A stretch of DNA of 64,000 nt from Vibrio hannami (GTDB lineage: Bacteria > Pseudomonadota > Gammaproteobacteria > Enterobacterales > Vibrionaceae), in NCBI RefSeq assembly GCF_029589055.1, contig NZ_JARQZP010000002.1, forward strand, positions 26,001 through 90,000, in the 5' to 3' direction. This document shows, piece by piece, positions 9,817 to 19,821 of this stretch. The notes under the pieces are model-generated. The model made no database searches, was not told the DNA's origin, and was given only the letters and a program-made list of their open reading frames with translations. Positions within the stretch are counted from its first letter, which is position 1. Each line of letters begins with the position of its first letter. A program made the translations under genes and the position numbers.

Positions 9817-9932
9817 CTTATCTTTGTCCTATTCCTGACTTTATTTAGTATATCGTCATAAGATTTTATTAAACTGGGTATAGAATTAAGATATTATTCA
9901 AACCATTAGTGAAATCGTAAAGGTAGGTGGGC

Positions 9933-11300
9933 ATGCTTGATCAGGTACAGGAAATCGAACAAACACCTGAAACCCATCAGATCCTTCAGGAAGTCACTGA
10001 AGCGTTAGATAACGGCCGCTTTGTACACGTTAGACGCCAACTTCAGGATATGGAACCTGAAGATATCGCACACCTCCTTGAAGCATCTCCCCGAAAATCA
10101 CGTGATGTCCTCTGGCAGTTAACCGACCCGGAAGATTACGGTGATATCCTCGATGAACTGAATGAAGACGTAAAAGACAGTCTTGTATCCAAAATGGCTC
10201 CGGAAAAGCTGGTCGAAGCTACCGAAGGCATGGATACCGATGACCTGGCGTCTGTCATTCGTAGCCTTCCTGACGATGTTTCTAGAGAAGTCCTTTCACA
10301 AATGGACATTGCCGATAGAAACCGCGTAGAGGAAGCCCTGTCTTATCCAGAAGATACCGCTGGCGGAATTATGAATACCGACGTGACCACGATTCGTGGT
10401 GACGTCGATGTAGATGTAGTTCTTCGCTATCTAAGAATGAAAGGCGAGCTGCCTGACGTAACGGATGCTCTTTACGTTATCGATGAAGATAGTCGCCTGA
10501 TTGGTCACCTTTCCCTAACCACTTTGATAACCACTCAGCCGGATGTTCAGGTCAGCGAAGTGATGGACGATGCCGATGAAGCGATTGCGGTTGATACTCC
10601 TGAATCAGATGTAGCAAGCCTGTTTGAACGTCGTGACTGGGTATCTGCTCCGGTAGTAGACGAAAACCAACACCTTGTAGGCAGAATAACCATCGACGAC
10701 GTGGTAGATATCATCCGTGAGGAAGGTGACCACTCGATGATGAGTATGGCGGGTATGGACGATGACGAAGATACCTTTGCGCCTGTATTCAAATCAGCGA
10801 GACGAAGAAGTGTCTGGCTTGGCGCGAACGTTCTTGCGGCTCTAGCTGCGGCCTCTGTTTCCAATATGTTTGAAGCAACGCTTGATCAGATGGCAGCGAT
10901 TGCTGTTTTGATGACTATTGTTCCTTCTATGGGGGGCGTTGCCGGCAACCAGACCGTTGCACTGGTAATACGTGGCCTGGCACTTGGTCAGATTGGTGAC
11001 AGTAACAAGAGAGAGCTTCTTCTGAAAGAAGCCGGAATCGGCCTTCTGAACGGTATCCTGTGGGCCTGTATTATTGGCGGTATTGTTGTGGTCTGGAAAG
11101 GTAACTGGCTTCTGGGTGGCATCATTTCAGCCGCTATGCTGACCAACCTTCTTGTCGCAGGTATTGCTGGCGTTGTTATACCGGTTATGCTTAAGAAGAT
11201 GAATATCGACCCTGCACTTGCTGGAGGTATGGCGTTAACTACGGTTACTGACGTAATTGGCCTGTCTGTCTTCCTCGGGCTTGCGACGATATTTATCTAA
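9933..11300 (+). CDS. mgtE: MgtE, magnesium channel/transporter
   Basis: MgtE is a Mg2+-gated magnesium channel of the inner membrane. The 455-residue protein has an N-terminal helical domain (about 30-130), two CBS domains (about 135-260) that sense cytoplasmic Mg2+, a plug helix and a five-helix membrane domain (about 290-455), with PSMGGVAGNQ and the C-terminal GGMALTTVTDVIG characteristic of the family. A GTG at 9927 is in frame, but the Shine-Dalgarno AGG at 9921-9923 is properly spaced only for the ATG at 9933. No Mg2+ riboswitch was recognised in the 116-base upstream gap. Confidence 0.95.
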   Translation: MLDQVQEIEQTPETHQILQEVTEALDNGRFVHVRRQLQDMEPEDIAHLLEASPRKSRDVLWQLTDPEDYGDILDELNEDVKDSLVSKMAPEKLVEATEGMDTDDLASVIRSLPDDVSREVLSQMDIADRNRVEEALSYPEDTAGGIMNTDVTTIRGDVDVDVVLRYLRMKGELPDVTDALYVIDEDSRLIGHLSLTTLITTQPDVQVSEVMDDADEAIAVDTPESDVASLFERRDWVSAPVVDENQHLVGRITIDDVVDIIREEGDHSMMSMAGMDDDEDTFAPVFKSARRRSVWLGANVLAALAAASVSNMFEATLDQMAAIAVLMTIVPSMGGVAGNQTVALVIRGLALGQIGDSNKRELLLKEAGIGLLNGILWACIIGGIVVVWKGNWLLGGIISAAMLTNLLVAGIAGVVIPVMLKKMNIDPALAGGMALTTVTDVIGLSVFLGLATIFI

Positions 11301-11466
11301 ACTCGTTCCAGCTAACACTCATTACCACGCTCCTGCGTGGTAATGCATACAGAAGTTGCATCTTATCCGCTGTTTTTTTTAAAGAAAAATATGCATTCCC
11401 ACGGGGACCGTGGGAACGAGGTAAGTAGACACTCCCACGGAAAACCTTGGGAGATTCGAAACGAAG
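11301..11466. repeat. Palindromic repeats (GTTCCCACG family) between mgtE and pmbA
   Basis: This gap between convergent genes holds three related palindromes. At 11320-11345, CATTACCACGC and GCGTGGTAATG pair perfectly around TCCT. At about 11390-11420 there is an inverted copy, CATTCCCACG...CGTGGGAACGAG. At about 11430-11448 there is a degenerate CTCCCACGG...CTTGGGAG. Copies of the same family recur at 13468-13620. They could act as bidirectional transcription terminators, although T-tracts are poor. No coding region is seen. Confidence 0.75.
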
Positions 11467-12810
11467 TTACTCGCCAGCTACCTTCATTGATTCAAGCAGA
11501 ATAGAACCTGTCTGAATCTGAGAACGTGTTTCTACATCGTTGCCCACAGCAACAATTTGCTGGAACATATCTTTTAGGTTACCTGCGATAGTTACCTCAG
11601 AAACAGGGTATTTAATCTCTCCGTTTTCAACCCAGAAACCAGCCGCGCCGCGAGAATAGTCACCAGTCACGACATTTACACCCTGCCCCATCAACTCAGT
11701 TACTAGGAAGCCAGTATTCAACCCTTTCAGCATCTGTTCAAAGCTTTGACCTGTCGACTGTACAAACCAGTTGTGGATGCCACCAGCGTGCCCTGTAGGC
11801 GTCATATTCATTTTTCTTGCAGCATAGCTGGTCAGAAGGTAGGTAGAAAGAACACCGCTGTCGATGATCTGGCGGTCCTGAGTGGCTACACCTTCACTAT
11901 CAAATGGGCTAGATGCTAATCCTCTAAGTACATGGGGCTTTTCTTGAATGTTGAACCAGTCTGGTAGAATTTTTTGTCCCAGATGATCCAGCAAGAAGGA
12001 TGACTTCCTATATAGATTGCCACCACTGATAGCCATCACCAGGTGTCCCATCAGGCCTGTAGCGACGTCAGCAGCAAACATCACCGGAAGTTGTCCGGTT
12101 TTAAGTTTTTGCGCATCAAGACGGCTTACTGTTTTTTCTGCCGCTTTCAAGCCAACTGCTTCCGGAGTCCACAGGTCTTCTACCCGGCGAGAAACGGTGT
12201 AGCTGTAATCTCTTTCCATTACACCATTTTCACCTTCACCGATTACACAGCAGCTGACGCTGTGACGGCTGGACGGATAGCTAGCCAGCAAGCCATGACT
12301 ATTACCGTAAACCTTAACGCCATAGTGACTGTCGTAACTAGCACCGTCGCTCTGTTTAATTTTGTCACTAAACTCTAATGCTGCTTTTTCTGCCGCGATT
12401 GCAACTTCTGCAGCATGGTCCGGCTCTGGTTCATCAGGGTGAAACAGATCTAAATCTGGAATATTCTGAACCATCAACTCTTTAGGAGCAGGCCCCGCAT
12501 AAGGGTCTTCCGACGTATATTTGGCAATGTCCAGCGCGGCTTCAACTGTCTGAGTGATAGCTTTTTCGCTTAAATCAGATGTGGATGCACTGCCCTTTCG
12601 GTTTCCACGGTAAACCGTAATACCAAGCGCACCATCACTGTTAAACTCAACGTTTTCCACTTCACACATACGAGTAGAAACACTTAGCCCTGTTGTTTTT
12701 GTAATAGCGACTTCTGCTGCATCTGCGCTACCGGTAGCCAACTTAAGTGCTTTTTCGACTGCCGCTTCAAGCTCGACTCTCTGATGAGCAACCTGCTGTT
12801 TTACGTCCAT
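11467..12810 (-). CDS. pmbA: PmbA/TldE, partner subunit of the TldD/E metalloprotease
   Basis: PmbA (TldE) pairs with TldD to form a heterodimeric protease that matures microcin B17, degrades CcdA in E. coli and processes modified peptides. The 447-residue protein belongs to the U62 family but lacks the HExxxH zinc motif found in TldD, as is normal for TldE. Its N-terminus is [22 protein letters not shown]. It lies 2.2 kb from tldD, on the same strand, with darP between them on the opposite strand. It is divergent from darP across 116 bases. Confidence 0.95.
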   Translation of the reverse strand: MDVKQQVAHQRVELEAAVEKALKLATGSADAAEVAITKTTGLSVSTRMCEVENVEFNSDGALGITVYRGNRKGSASTSDLSEKAITQTVEAALDIAKYTSEDPYAGPAPKELMVQNIPDLDLFHPDEPEPDHAAEVAIAAEKAALEFSDKIKQSDGASYDSHYGVKVYGNSHGLLASYPSSRHSVSCCVIGEGENGVMERDYSYTVSRRVEDLWTPEAVGLKAAEKTVSRLDAQKLKTGQLPVMFAADVATGLMGHLVMAISGGNLYRKSSFLLDHLGQKILPDWFNIQEKPHVLRGLASSPFDSEGVATQDRQIIDSGVLSTYLLTSYAARKMNMTPTGHAGGIHNWFVQSTGQSFEQMLKGLNTGFLVTELMGQGVNVVTGDYSRGAAGFWVENGEIKYPVSEVTIAGNLKDMFQQIVAVGNDVETRSQIQTGSILLESMKVAGE

Positions 12811-12926
12811 AATAACTTCTATTCTTCGATATATTTCCTTTAGGATAACAAGCTTTTCGCATTCTCCCCATAAATCTTGCTAAAATAGTGGAATATCTCT
12901 CCACATAAGTTGAAGAAAGAAGATAA

Positions 12927-13454
12927 ATGGCCAGAAAAAACCAAAAAGCCCCTTGGGAAGAGGAAGAAGAGATCATCTGGGTAAGTAAGACCGAGATGAA
13001 GAACGATATGGAAGACCTGCAGAAACTAGGTGAAGAGCTGGTAACGCTCAGACCTGCTGCACTTGAAAAGTTTCCGTTGACAGATGATCTGCGAGAAGCG
13101 ATTGCTGATGCACAGCGCTTTAAGAATGAAGCGAAACGCCGTCAACTTCAGTATATCGGCAAGCTGATGCGTAACATCGATCCAGAACCGATTCAGGCTG
13201 CGTTGGACAAGTTCCGCAATAAGCACTCGCAAGCTACTGCTGAGCTACATAAGCTGGAACAGTTACGTGACAAACTAGTTGAAGAGGGTGATTCAGTAAT
13301 CAATGAGATTCTTGAAACGTACCCTTCAGCAGACAGACAGCGACTACGTCAGCTATATCTGCAAGCGAATCGTGAGAAGAAGGCGAATAAACCACCAAAA
13401 GCGTATCGTGAAATCTTCCAGATGCTTAAAGAGTTGAGTGACGAAGAGAGCTAA
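12927..13454 (+). CDS. darP: DarP (YjgA), 50S ribosomal subunit maturation factor
   Basis: DarP, formerly YjgA, associates with late 50S precursors and helps peptidyl-transferase-centre maturation in E. coli. This 175-residue protein is highly charged and largely helical, starting [27 protein letters not shown], with the conserved segment [13 protein letters not shown]. There are no membrane segments. Shine-Dalgarno-like AGAAAGAAG precedes the ATG. It sits divergent from pmbA, the standard yjgA-pmbA pair of gammaproteobacteria. Confidence 0.94.
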   Translation: MARKNQKAPWEEEEEIIWVSKTEMKNDMEDLQKLGEELVTLRPAALEKFPLTDDLREAIADAQRFKNEAKRRQLQYIGKLMRNIDPEPIQAALDKFRNKHSQATAELHKLEQLRDKLVEEGDSVINEILETYPSADRQRLRQLYLQANREKKANKPPKAYREIFQMLKELSDEES

Positions 13455-13639
13455 TTGAAGCCTGATATGCATTCCCACGGGGACAGTGGGAACGAATAAT
13501 GCTCACCTTAATCTAGTTCCCACGCTCCTGCGTGGGAATTCATACTGATCTGAAAAGAATAATCAATAAGACTAACTATTACAGTGAGATAGGCATTCCC
13601 ACTGGGACCGTGGGAACGAGATATTGATTGCAAACACAA
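13455..13639. repeat. Three palindromic GTTCCCACG-family repeats between darP and tldD
   Basis: The gap between convergent darP and tldD contains three copies of the family seen downstream of mgtE. At 13468-13497 there is an inverted copy (CATTCCCACGGGGACAGTGGGAACG, given in two halves of one hairpin). At 13514-13545 there is a direct copy with GTTCCCACGC/TCCT/GCGTGGGAAT. At 13592-13620 there is an inverted copy with CATTCCCACTGGGACCGTGG. No open frame or RNA gene is seen. Confidence 0.75.
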
Positions 13640-15085
13640 TCACTCCGTGCCACCCACGGTAATTGAATCCAGCTTCAGTGTCGGCTGACCAACGCCCACA
13701 GGAACACTCTGTCCTGCTTTGCCACAAACACCTACACCACGGTCTATACTAAGGTCATTACCAACCATTGACACCTGCTGCATCGCTTCGATACCAGAGC
13801 CAATCAACGTAGCCCCTTTCACCGGACGTGTCACTTTACCATCTTCGATTAAGTAAGCTTCAGAAGTTGAGAACACAAACTTACCGGAAGTGATATCTAC
13901 CTGACCGCCGCCAAAGTTCGGTGCATACAATCCCTTTTTAACGGTTGAGATTATTTCCTCCGGAGAGTGCTCACCCGGAAGCATATAAGTATTGGTCATG
14001 CGAGGCATAGGAAGATGTGCGTATGACTCTCTACGGCCGTTACCGGTAGGATTCACACCCATCAGACGAGCATTCATTTTATCTTGCATGTAGCCTTTCA
14101 GAACGCCATTTTCGATAAGCGTATTGTAGTTGCCTTCAACACCCTCATCATCGATGTTCATAGAACCACGGCGATCAGACATAGTGCCATCATCAACAAT
14201 GGTACATAGTTCAGACGTCACCTTCTCACCGACTTTTCCTGAGAAGACAGAAGATCCTTTGCGGTTAAAATCACCTTCAAGGCCATGCCCTACCGCTTCA
14301 TGCAATAAAACGCCCGGCCAGCCAGAGCCTAATACCACTGGCATTGCACCTGCCGGAGCAGCATCTGCCTCAAGGTTTACTAAAGCCTGTCTTATTGCTT
14401 CATCAGCATAGAAGAATGCGACCTTCTTACCATCCTGCTCTTCAAGGAATCTTTCGTAGGTGTATCGGCCACCACCACCAGAACTTCCTCGTTCACGTCG
14501 TTCACCTTTTGTTGCAAGCACAGTGATCGACAATCTTACTAATGGACGAATATCTGCGGCATAAGTACCATCGGTTGCTGCAACCAGTACCTGTTCGTAA
14601 ACACCGCTTAAGCTGACGGAAACTTCCTGCACTAACGGCTCTTTGGTACGAATGTACACATCAAGCTCTTTAAGAAGGTCTATTTTTTGTTGCTTCTCCA
14701 GGCTCTCAAGTGGGTTGTCTGCACTGTAGATAGTCTGATTTGAATTACGAGAAAACGCCTTAACCTGAGCATTTTGTCCTGCCTTCGCAATACCTCTGGC
14801 TGCTACGGCACTTTGCATCAGACTCTCTGACTCAATCTGATCTGAGTAAGCAAAACCTGTTTTTTCTCCGGCAACAGCTCGTACACCAACGCCCTGGTCA
14901 ATGTTGAAAGAGCCATCTTTGATGATGCTATCTTCAAGAACCAGAGACTCGTGCCAGCTAGACTGAAAATAGATATCTGCGTAATCAATCTGGCGGGTAG
15001 CAATAGCAGAAAGTGTATCCGCAACATTTTGCTCCGTTAAGCCAGTTGGTGAAAGAAGTGCCTGTTCTACACGAGTTATGGTCAT
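13640..15085 (-). CDS. tldD: TldD, zinc metalloprotease subunit
   Basis: TldD carries the catalytic zinc site of the TldD/TldE protease. The 481-residue protein has the HExxxH motif HEAVGH at residues 262-267, the glycine-rich [12 protein letters not shown] just after it, and the conserved C-terminal [15 protein letters not shown] stretch. It is the last gene of the minus-strand group from mreB, 11 bases after the nitrilase-family gene. Its partner pmbA lies about 830 bases further on the same strand. Confidence 0.96.
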   Translation of the reverse strand: MTITRVEQALLSPTGLTEQNVADTLSAIATRQIDYADIYFQSSWHESLVLEDSIIKDGSFNIDQGVGVRAVAGEKTGFAYSDQIESESLMQSAVAARGIAKAGQNAQVKAFSRNSNQTIYSADNPLESLEKQQKIDLLKELDVYIRTKEPLVQEVSVSLSGVYEQVLVAATDGTYAADIRPLVRLSITVLATKGERRERGSSGGGGRYTYERFLEEQDGKKVAFFYADEAIRQALVNLEADAAPAGAMPVVLGSGWPGVLLHEAVGHGLEGDFNRKGSSVFSGKVGEKVTSELCTIVDDGTMSDRRGSMNIDDEGVEGNYNTLIENGVLKGYMQDKMNARLMGVNPTGNGRRESYAHLPMPRMTNTYMLPGEHSPEEIISTVKKGLYAPNFGGGQVDITSGKFVFSTSEAYLIEDGKVTRPVKGATLIGSGIEAMQQVSMVGNDLSIDRGVGVCGKAGQSVPVGVGQPTLKLDSITVGGTE

Positions 15086-15096
15086 TGTATACCTTA

Positions 15097-15915
15097 TTAA
15101 CTTTTTAGAATTGAGGTGAAACGAGCGTGCTCTGCTAATGGCATATTGGCACGAACAGTCTTTGTTATATTGTGATCAATGTCAGCTACGAGAACTCCTG
15201 ACTTCTGATCAAGTTTCATTACTACATTTCCCCACGGGTCGATAATCATCGAATGCCCCCAGGTTTCTCTATTGCATGGGTGAACACCACCTTGTCCGCT
15301 GGCAATAATCCAGCATTGGGTTTCTATCGCTCTTGATCTTAGTAGGGTTTCCCAATGTGCTTTTCCTGTAGTCGCGGTAAAAGCAGCAGGAACCAGAATA
15401 ACATTGGCTCCCTGTTTACGTAGCTCAGAGTACATATGTGGAAAACGGACATCATAGCAAATAGATAGTCCTACCCGGCCAATATCAGTGTCTACCAGCG
15501 AAAGACGATTCCCAGCGGCAAATGTTTCGGACTCACGATACCTTGAATGATTATCCGCCACATCTACATCAAACATATGCAGCTTATCGTAATAATCGAC
15601 GAGCTCACCGTCCGGACTGTAAACCAGTGTAGTCGTGGTGACTCTTTGCTCCTGACGAATTGGCATACTTCCTATAACTAACCAGAGCTGATACTTTTTT
15701 GCCAGTTGAGATAAAGAGCGTTGGATGACTCCCTCACCGAAAATTTCAGCATGCTTATGGTAGTCAATTTTGTTTCCAAAAACGATAGAGTTCTCAGGAG
15801 TGAGTACTAACTTAACACCCGACTTAGAAAGCACATCGAGCTGTTTATCAATATAGGCAAGGTTGTCCTTGGGGTCAGGCCCCGAAGTCATCTGAATAAT
15901 TCCGACTTTACTCAT
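15097..15915 (-). CDS. Carbon-nitrogen hydrolase (nitrilase superfamily)
   Basis: This 272-residue protein has the nitrilase-superfamily catalytic triad: Glu41 in LTPENS, Lys111 in YYDKLHMF and Cys153 in [10 protein letters not shown]. It is closest in style to the Nit/YafV-type amidases, for which deaminated glutathione amidase activity is known for some members; the exact substrate here cannot be read from sequence. The start ATG overlaps the yhdP stop by 4 bases (ATGA), and tldD follows 11 bases later. This yhdP-nitrilase-tldD arrangement is common in vibrios. Confidence 0.9.
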   Translation of the reverse strand: MSKVGIIQMTSGPDPKDNLAYIDKQLDVLSKSGVKLVLTPENSIVFGNKIDYHKHAEIFGEGVIQRSLSQLAKKYQLWLVIGSMPIRQEQRVTTTTLVYSPDGELVDYYDKLHMFDVDVADNHSRYRESETFAAGNRLSLVDTDIGRVGLSICYDVRFPHMYSELRKQGANVILVPAAFTATTGKAHWETLLRSRAIETQCWIIASGQGGVHPCNRETWGHSMIIDPWGNVVMKLDQKSGVLVADIDHNITKTVRANMPLAEHARFTSILKS

Positions 15916-18900
15916 AGGGCTCCCTCCCTAATTTCTCTTTTTTTCATCGAGTCAGGTACTTTGTACTCACCCGTCAATCTGGAAACCTCTTTAACAACCG
16001 GAGAGTCCAGGGGACCTTTTACTTCGTACTGAACTTTAGTAAATACGTCAACCACTGGTGACAATACCGTAGAAATCGCGAAGACCAGCACGGCGGTCTG
16101 TGGTGTTACCGCAAAAGCCGTTAAAACAGGAATACCGGAAGTCAGATCAGGAATAAATTCCACTTTTGCATCAACGGTCTGTTGATTCAAGTCAGCAATG
16201 CCTTTGATTGTCATGTTCCCGGCAATGGCATCCATCTCAATATCATCAGTCTTAAAGACACCAGCGTCAATCTTACCTGTACCGGTAATTGAGTTAAACG
16301 CTAACCCTTTGTCGAATACATCTGTAAAGTCTAGCTGCATTCGGCGAATGATGGAATCAAGACTAAATAAGCCCAATAGCTTAGCCGCTCCACTCACATC
16401 ACTGATTATTCCTTTACCGAACCTGGTACTGACATCGCCATTCATAGTGTCAATCTGTGCCGCCCAGGGAGAGCCTTGCCAGTTCACGTTGCTAGATAAC
16501 TCAAATGGTGCTCTCTGAATGCCAGAACTAATACCAAACCTCTCCATAAGCTCGGTATTATCATCACCTTGAACAAATAAGGTTAGATCTGTTTTGCTCG
16601 TATCCTCAGTAAGTTCCCACCAACCTTTGATCTTTACCTGGTTGCTGCCGCTGTTGAATTCAAGATTATTCCAAACCAGCCTGTCTTTCTTCCTCTGCAG
16701 ATCCATATTCGCCTGGCCGACCTTATATCCCTGAAGCCAGAAGTCATCGATGGTTAACGTTAAGTTTGGCATCTGTTGATGGAAGGCTCGATCAAATTCA
16801 GAAATCAAAGGCTGAGCACTATCAGCTTCCATGATTGGTCTGTCTGGGGACTTATCATCTAATCCAGGAATAAAGATATGGAGTCGATTTAACGCTACGC
16901 TCAAGTCATAAGGTTCAAGATAAGTGGCCTTACCTTCTACTTCAGAACTATTTATATCCATCAGCCAGGAGACTCCTTTCTTTCTGGCTGAAAAGTTCAC
17001 ACTATTCCAGTCAATTGAAGCGAGCTTCAAACTATCTACTGCAATGTTTACACGTTCAGGAGATGGTAGCTCAGGCGTGTTCATCTGGCTCAGAACAGCG
17101 CTACTCTCAACCCCGTTAGCCTGATTTAGAAATGAAAACCACTGATCCAGGTTCAGCTCATCTGTTCTTACCATCAGCTGATGCCCCACTACCGGACTCA
17201 CCTTAAAGCTGCCTTTTCCAAGTAACAGGTAAGTGGCATCTAGAACAGGGCGATTTCCTGTTATATCGATTTCTGTCTGGTACTTAGCATTGGGTAACTG
17301 TAGCCTTGCAGAAATGCTTTCCTGATTACCAGAAGCCTGCATACTGGCCGTCCATTTTTCGCCTAGCGCTTTTGATAAAGGATTAGGATACTGGCTGGAC
17401 AAGAACTCTAGATTCGCCCTGGTGTCTATCTGGTAAGTGAACCCGACATCATCAAGTTGAAGATCAATGTCCATTGCCCAAAGCGCATGTCCACCAATAG
17501 GATCAAGCCACTGCTTACCCAAATACGGTGCCAGCGGTTTAGCATCCCAGTCTCCAACTAATTCGATATCGACACCGTAACCCCTGTTCTGGTTCTCTCC
17601 CTTGAAATCTACAGAAATAGGCTGGTCAAGCAGCACAGCAGAAAGGCCGGATGTGCTTACAGCATCGTTATCGAAACGAATCCTGCCAGTCGCCTCGCTT
17701 AGCTTCATCGCGGGCGTCTTAATATCAATGATATTTTTATTTAGGTCCGCATAACCCCAGGCTCGGGTTTCTTTATCTGATGAGAATGGGATGTGCAACT
17801 GGAATTCTGAATGAACATCGCCTTTTACCTGAACCGCGGTCAGAGCTGCACCAACTGAATCCACTAATGGTGTAGCCATCATATAGTCGCGGACAGCGTT
17901 ACCCTTTGCTGATGCAGATGCTTCAATTTCGATATGACCACTCGGCCCAAGGTGTGGAATTCGCCCTGTTATTTTGTCAGCTTTTACATTCATCAGGGTT
18001 GCTTGATTAGAGCTTAAATACATGGATTCATTTTCAAATAGCAGATCCAATTTTAAGTCTTCAATCGTTGGCCAGCTGGTAAGGAAACTAAAACGTGCGT
18101 CTCTCAGGCCAACTTTTGCCTGAAATACACCTTCATTCTTTTCGTATGGAAAATCGTTGACCTCACCATGCCAGAGAATTTGAGCGGTTTTGGCCTTACC
18201 ACCCTGAATAGCTGCTGATAGATAGTCCGTTAAATCCTGTCCTAATGCTAGTGTCGGTAAATAGCGCCATGTTTGACCAGCATTGTATACATCAGCCTCA
18301 GCATAAATTGACAAGAAGGGAGAAGCGCCAATAGGGAAATCTAGCCGAAACTCACCGACAGCCTGTATATCAGGAGTGGCAACCGTCACCCTGTCAGACC
18401 ACAACTTCCAGCCATCTTCATCACGCTCCCAGACAATATCGACAGCGCCTTGTTTAATCGCCATAGGTGCCTGGAACACATCGCCGAATGGTAAAATATC
18501 GTCGATTAGATTCAGATTTGCCTGAAGCTTATCCTTATTGCCGGAAATTGTTGCAGACAGCTCATGCACTTCAGGTAGAAGGTACCATTGCTTCATTCCC
18601 CCTCGGTTCAGAGATGCCGAATACAACAGATCGCCATTAGCAATACTGTTAGAAACCCGGATATCTTCTATCAAACCGCTTGGGCCTAATTTGTTGATCC
18701 ATTCTGAAGCCGCTTCTGAGTCTGGAGCTAAATGCACCAGAGGTAACAGCGAACTGATGTCCAATTGAGATATATTGAGTAACCAGTTATCTTTTTCCCA
18801 CTCAAAAGCCACATCAAACTCGGGCCATGGTTCATCATCAGTTCTCGCCAGAAGCGAGTGACCACTTACCTTCCAGCCATACTCTGTATCTGAAGGTGTT

Positions 18901-19811
18901 AACCTGAAAACCCCTTCCTCCAGAAATAGAGTGTGTTTGTTTTGCTCCTGAGCCCAATTAAGCTCCGAAGGTAACAGCTCAACATACGCATCGACCGGAT
19001 TATTATGCTCAAGAGTCAGCCAACTCCTGAAACTCACGTTACCACTGCTAATACCAGTTTCGTTTTTCAGGTATTTCGTTAGCCAGGGAACAACTCTGAT
19101 TTGCTCAGCTTCAGCATAGAAATCACCGGAAATATCGTAGATCGAACCGTGGTCGTAAAAATCAGCAACAACCGAAAGGCTATTAATATGGCTATCCGTG
19201 ATACTTACAACACCATCAAGCCGATGACGATTTTTTGAATTACTCCAAACCAGATTTTCTATATCCAGCTTGCGAATTTCTCCAGTGAAGGACTGATATC
19301 GGATATGAGAATCAACCAGATTAAAGTCTCGCAGTTGCCGAAACAGTAGCTTTTCTATCTGATCAATGATGGGCTTAGTATCTGTAGAGTCGGCTTGCGT
19401 CTCCGGAGCCGATTCCGAATTACCTAGCAAATTGTATTTACTGATATCCAGCTCAAGCCCGTGACCGGTCAGCACTGCAATTTGTGGTCTGAGGGTACGA
19501 ATAGATTCGATTAAATCGATTTCTAGCTGAACCTCATTAACGGAAAAGGAAATTTCACTCTCACCTTCAAATTCTGCTTCTAGGTTCTGCAGGGCAAGCG
19601 ATGGGTGAGTATTGCGCCAATAGCCTTTTACACTACTAACTTTAAAGGGGATACCCGTTTGGGTATTAACCCAGGACTGAATTTCATCCTGAAAAGAATC
19701 TAGACGAGGCAGTGCGACACGCAATGCGGTAACTGCAATGGCAAGGGCGACCAATGACATTACAATTATCCACAATACAAATCGCCCGAGGCGAGTCATC
19801 CAGTTGGCCAC
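15912..19811 (-). CDS. yhdP: YhdP, AsmA-like intermembrane phospholipid transport protein
   Basis: YhdP is one of the large AsmA-like proteins (with TamB and YdbH) that carry phospholipid from inner to outer membrane through a long hydrophobic groove. The 1299-residue protein has an N-terminal membrane anchor (about residues 11-30, FVLWIIVMSLVALAIAVTAL), a very long beta-rich periplasmic body (DUF3971-type) and an AsmA-like C-terminal portion ending in a basic tail. The GTG start at 19811 has a Shine-Dalgarno GGAG 5 bases upstream; the ATG four codons later is spaced worse. It lies between rng and the nitrilase gene. Confidence 0.93.
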   Translation of the reverse strand: MANWMTRLGRFVLWIIVMSLVALAIAVTALRVALPRLDSFQDEIQSWVNTQTGIPFKVSSVKGYWRNTHPSLALQNLEAEFEGESEISFSVNEVQLEIDLIESIRTLRPQIAVLTGHGLELDISKYNLLGNSESAPETQADSTDTKPIIDQIEKLLFRQLRDFNLVDSHIRYQSFTGEIRKLDIENLVWSNSKNRHRLDGVVSITDSHINSLSVVADFYDHGSIYDISGDFYAEAEQIRVVPWLTKYLKNETGISSGNVSFRSWLTLEHNNPVDAYVELLPSELNWAQEQNKHTLFLEEGVFRLTPSDTEYGWKVSGHSLLARTDDEPWPEFDVAFEWEKDNWLLNISQLDISSLLPLVHLAPDSEAASEWINKLGPSGLIEDIRVSNSIANGDLLYSASLNRGGMKQWYLLPEVHELSATISGNKDKLQANLNLIDDILPFGDVFQAPMAIKQGAVDIVWERDEDGWKLWSDRVTVATPDIQAVGEFRLDFPIGASPFLSIYAEADVYNAGQTWRYLPTLALGQDLTDYLSAAIQGGKAKTAQILWHGEVNDFPYEKNEGVFQAKVGLRDARFSFLTSWPTIEDLKLDLLFENESMYLSSNQATLMNVKADKITGRIPHLGPSGHIEIEASASAKGNAVRDYMMATPLVDSVGAALTAVQVKGDVHSEFQLHIPFSSDKETRAWGYADLNKNIIDIKTPAMKLSEATGRIRFDNDAVSTSGLSAVLLDQPISVDFKGENQNRGYGVDIELVGDWDAKPLAPYLGKQWLDPIGGHALWAMDIDLQLDDVGFTYQIDTRANLEFLSSQYPNPLSKALGEKWTASMQASGNQESISARLQLPNAKYQTEIDITGNRPVLDATYLLLGKGSFKVSPVVGHQLMVRTDELNLDQWFSFLNQANGVESSAVLSQMNTPELPSPERVNIAVDSLKLASIDWNSVNFSARKKGVSWLMDINSSEVEGKATYLEPYDLSVALNRLHIFIPGLDDKSPDRPIMEADSAQPLISEFDRAFHQQMPNLTLTIDDFWLQGYKVGQANMDLQRKKDRLVWNNLEFNSGSNQVKIKGWWELTEDTSKTDLTLFVQGDDNTELMERFGISSGIQRAPFELSSNVNWQGSPWAAQIDTMNGDVSTRFGKGIISDVSGAAKLLGLFSLDSIIRRMQLDFTDVFDKGLAFNSITGTGKIDAGVFKTDDIEMDAIAGNMTIKGIADLNQQTVDAKVEFIPDLTSGIPVLTAFAVTPQTAVLVFAISTVLSPVVDVFTKVQYEVKGPLDSPVVKEVSRLTGEYKVPDSMKKREIREGAL

Positions 19812-19821
19812 AAAGGCTCCA

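Noticed and set aside
11301..13640. CRISPR-like array
   Set aside because: The repeats are palindromic, occur in both orientations and are not evenly spaced. No cas genes are present.
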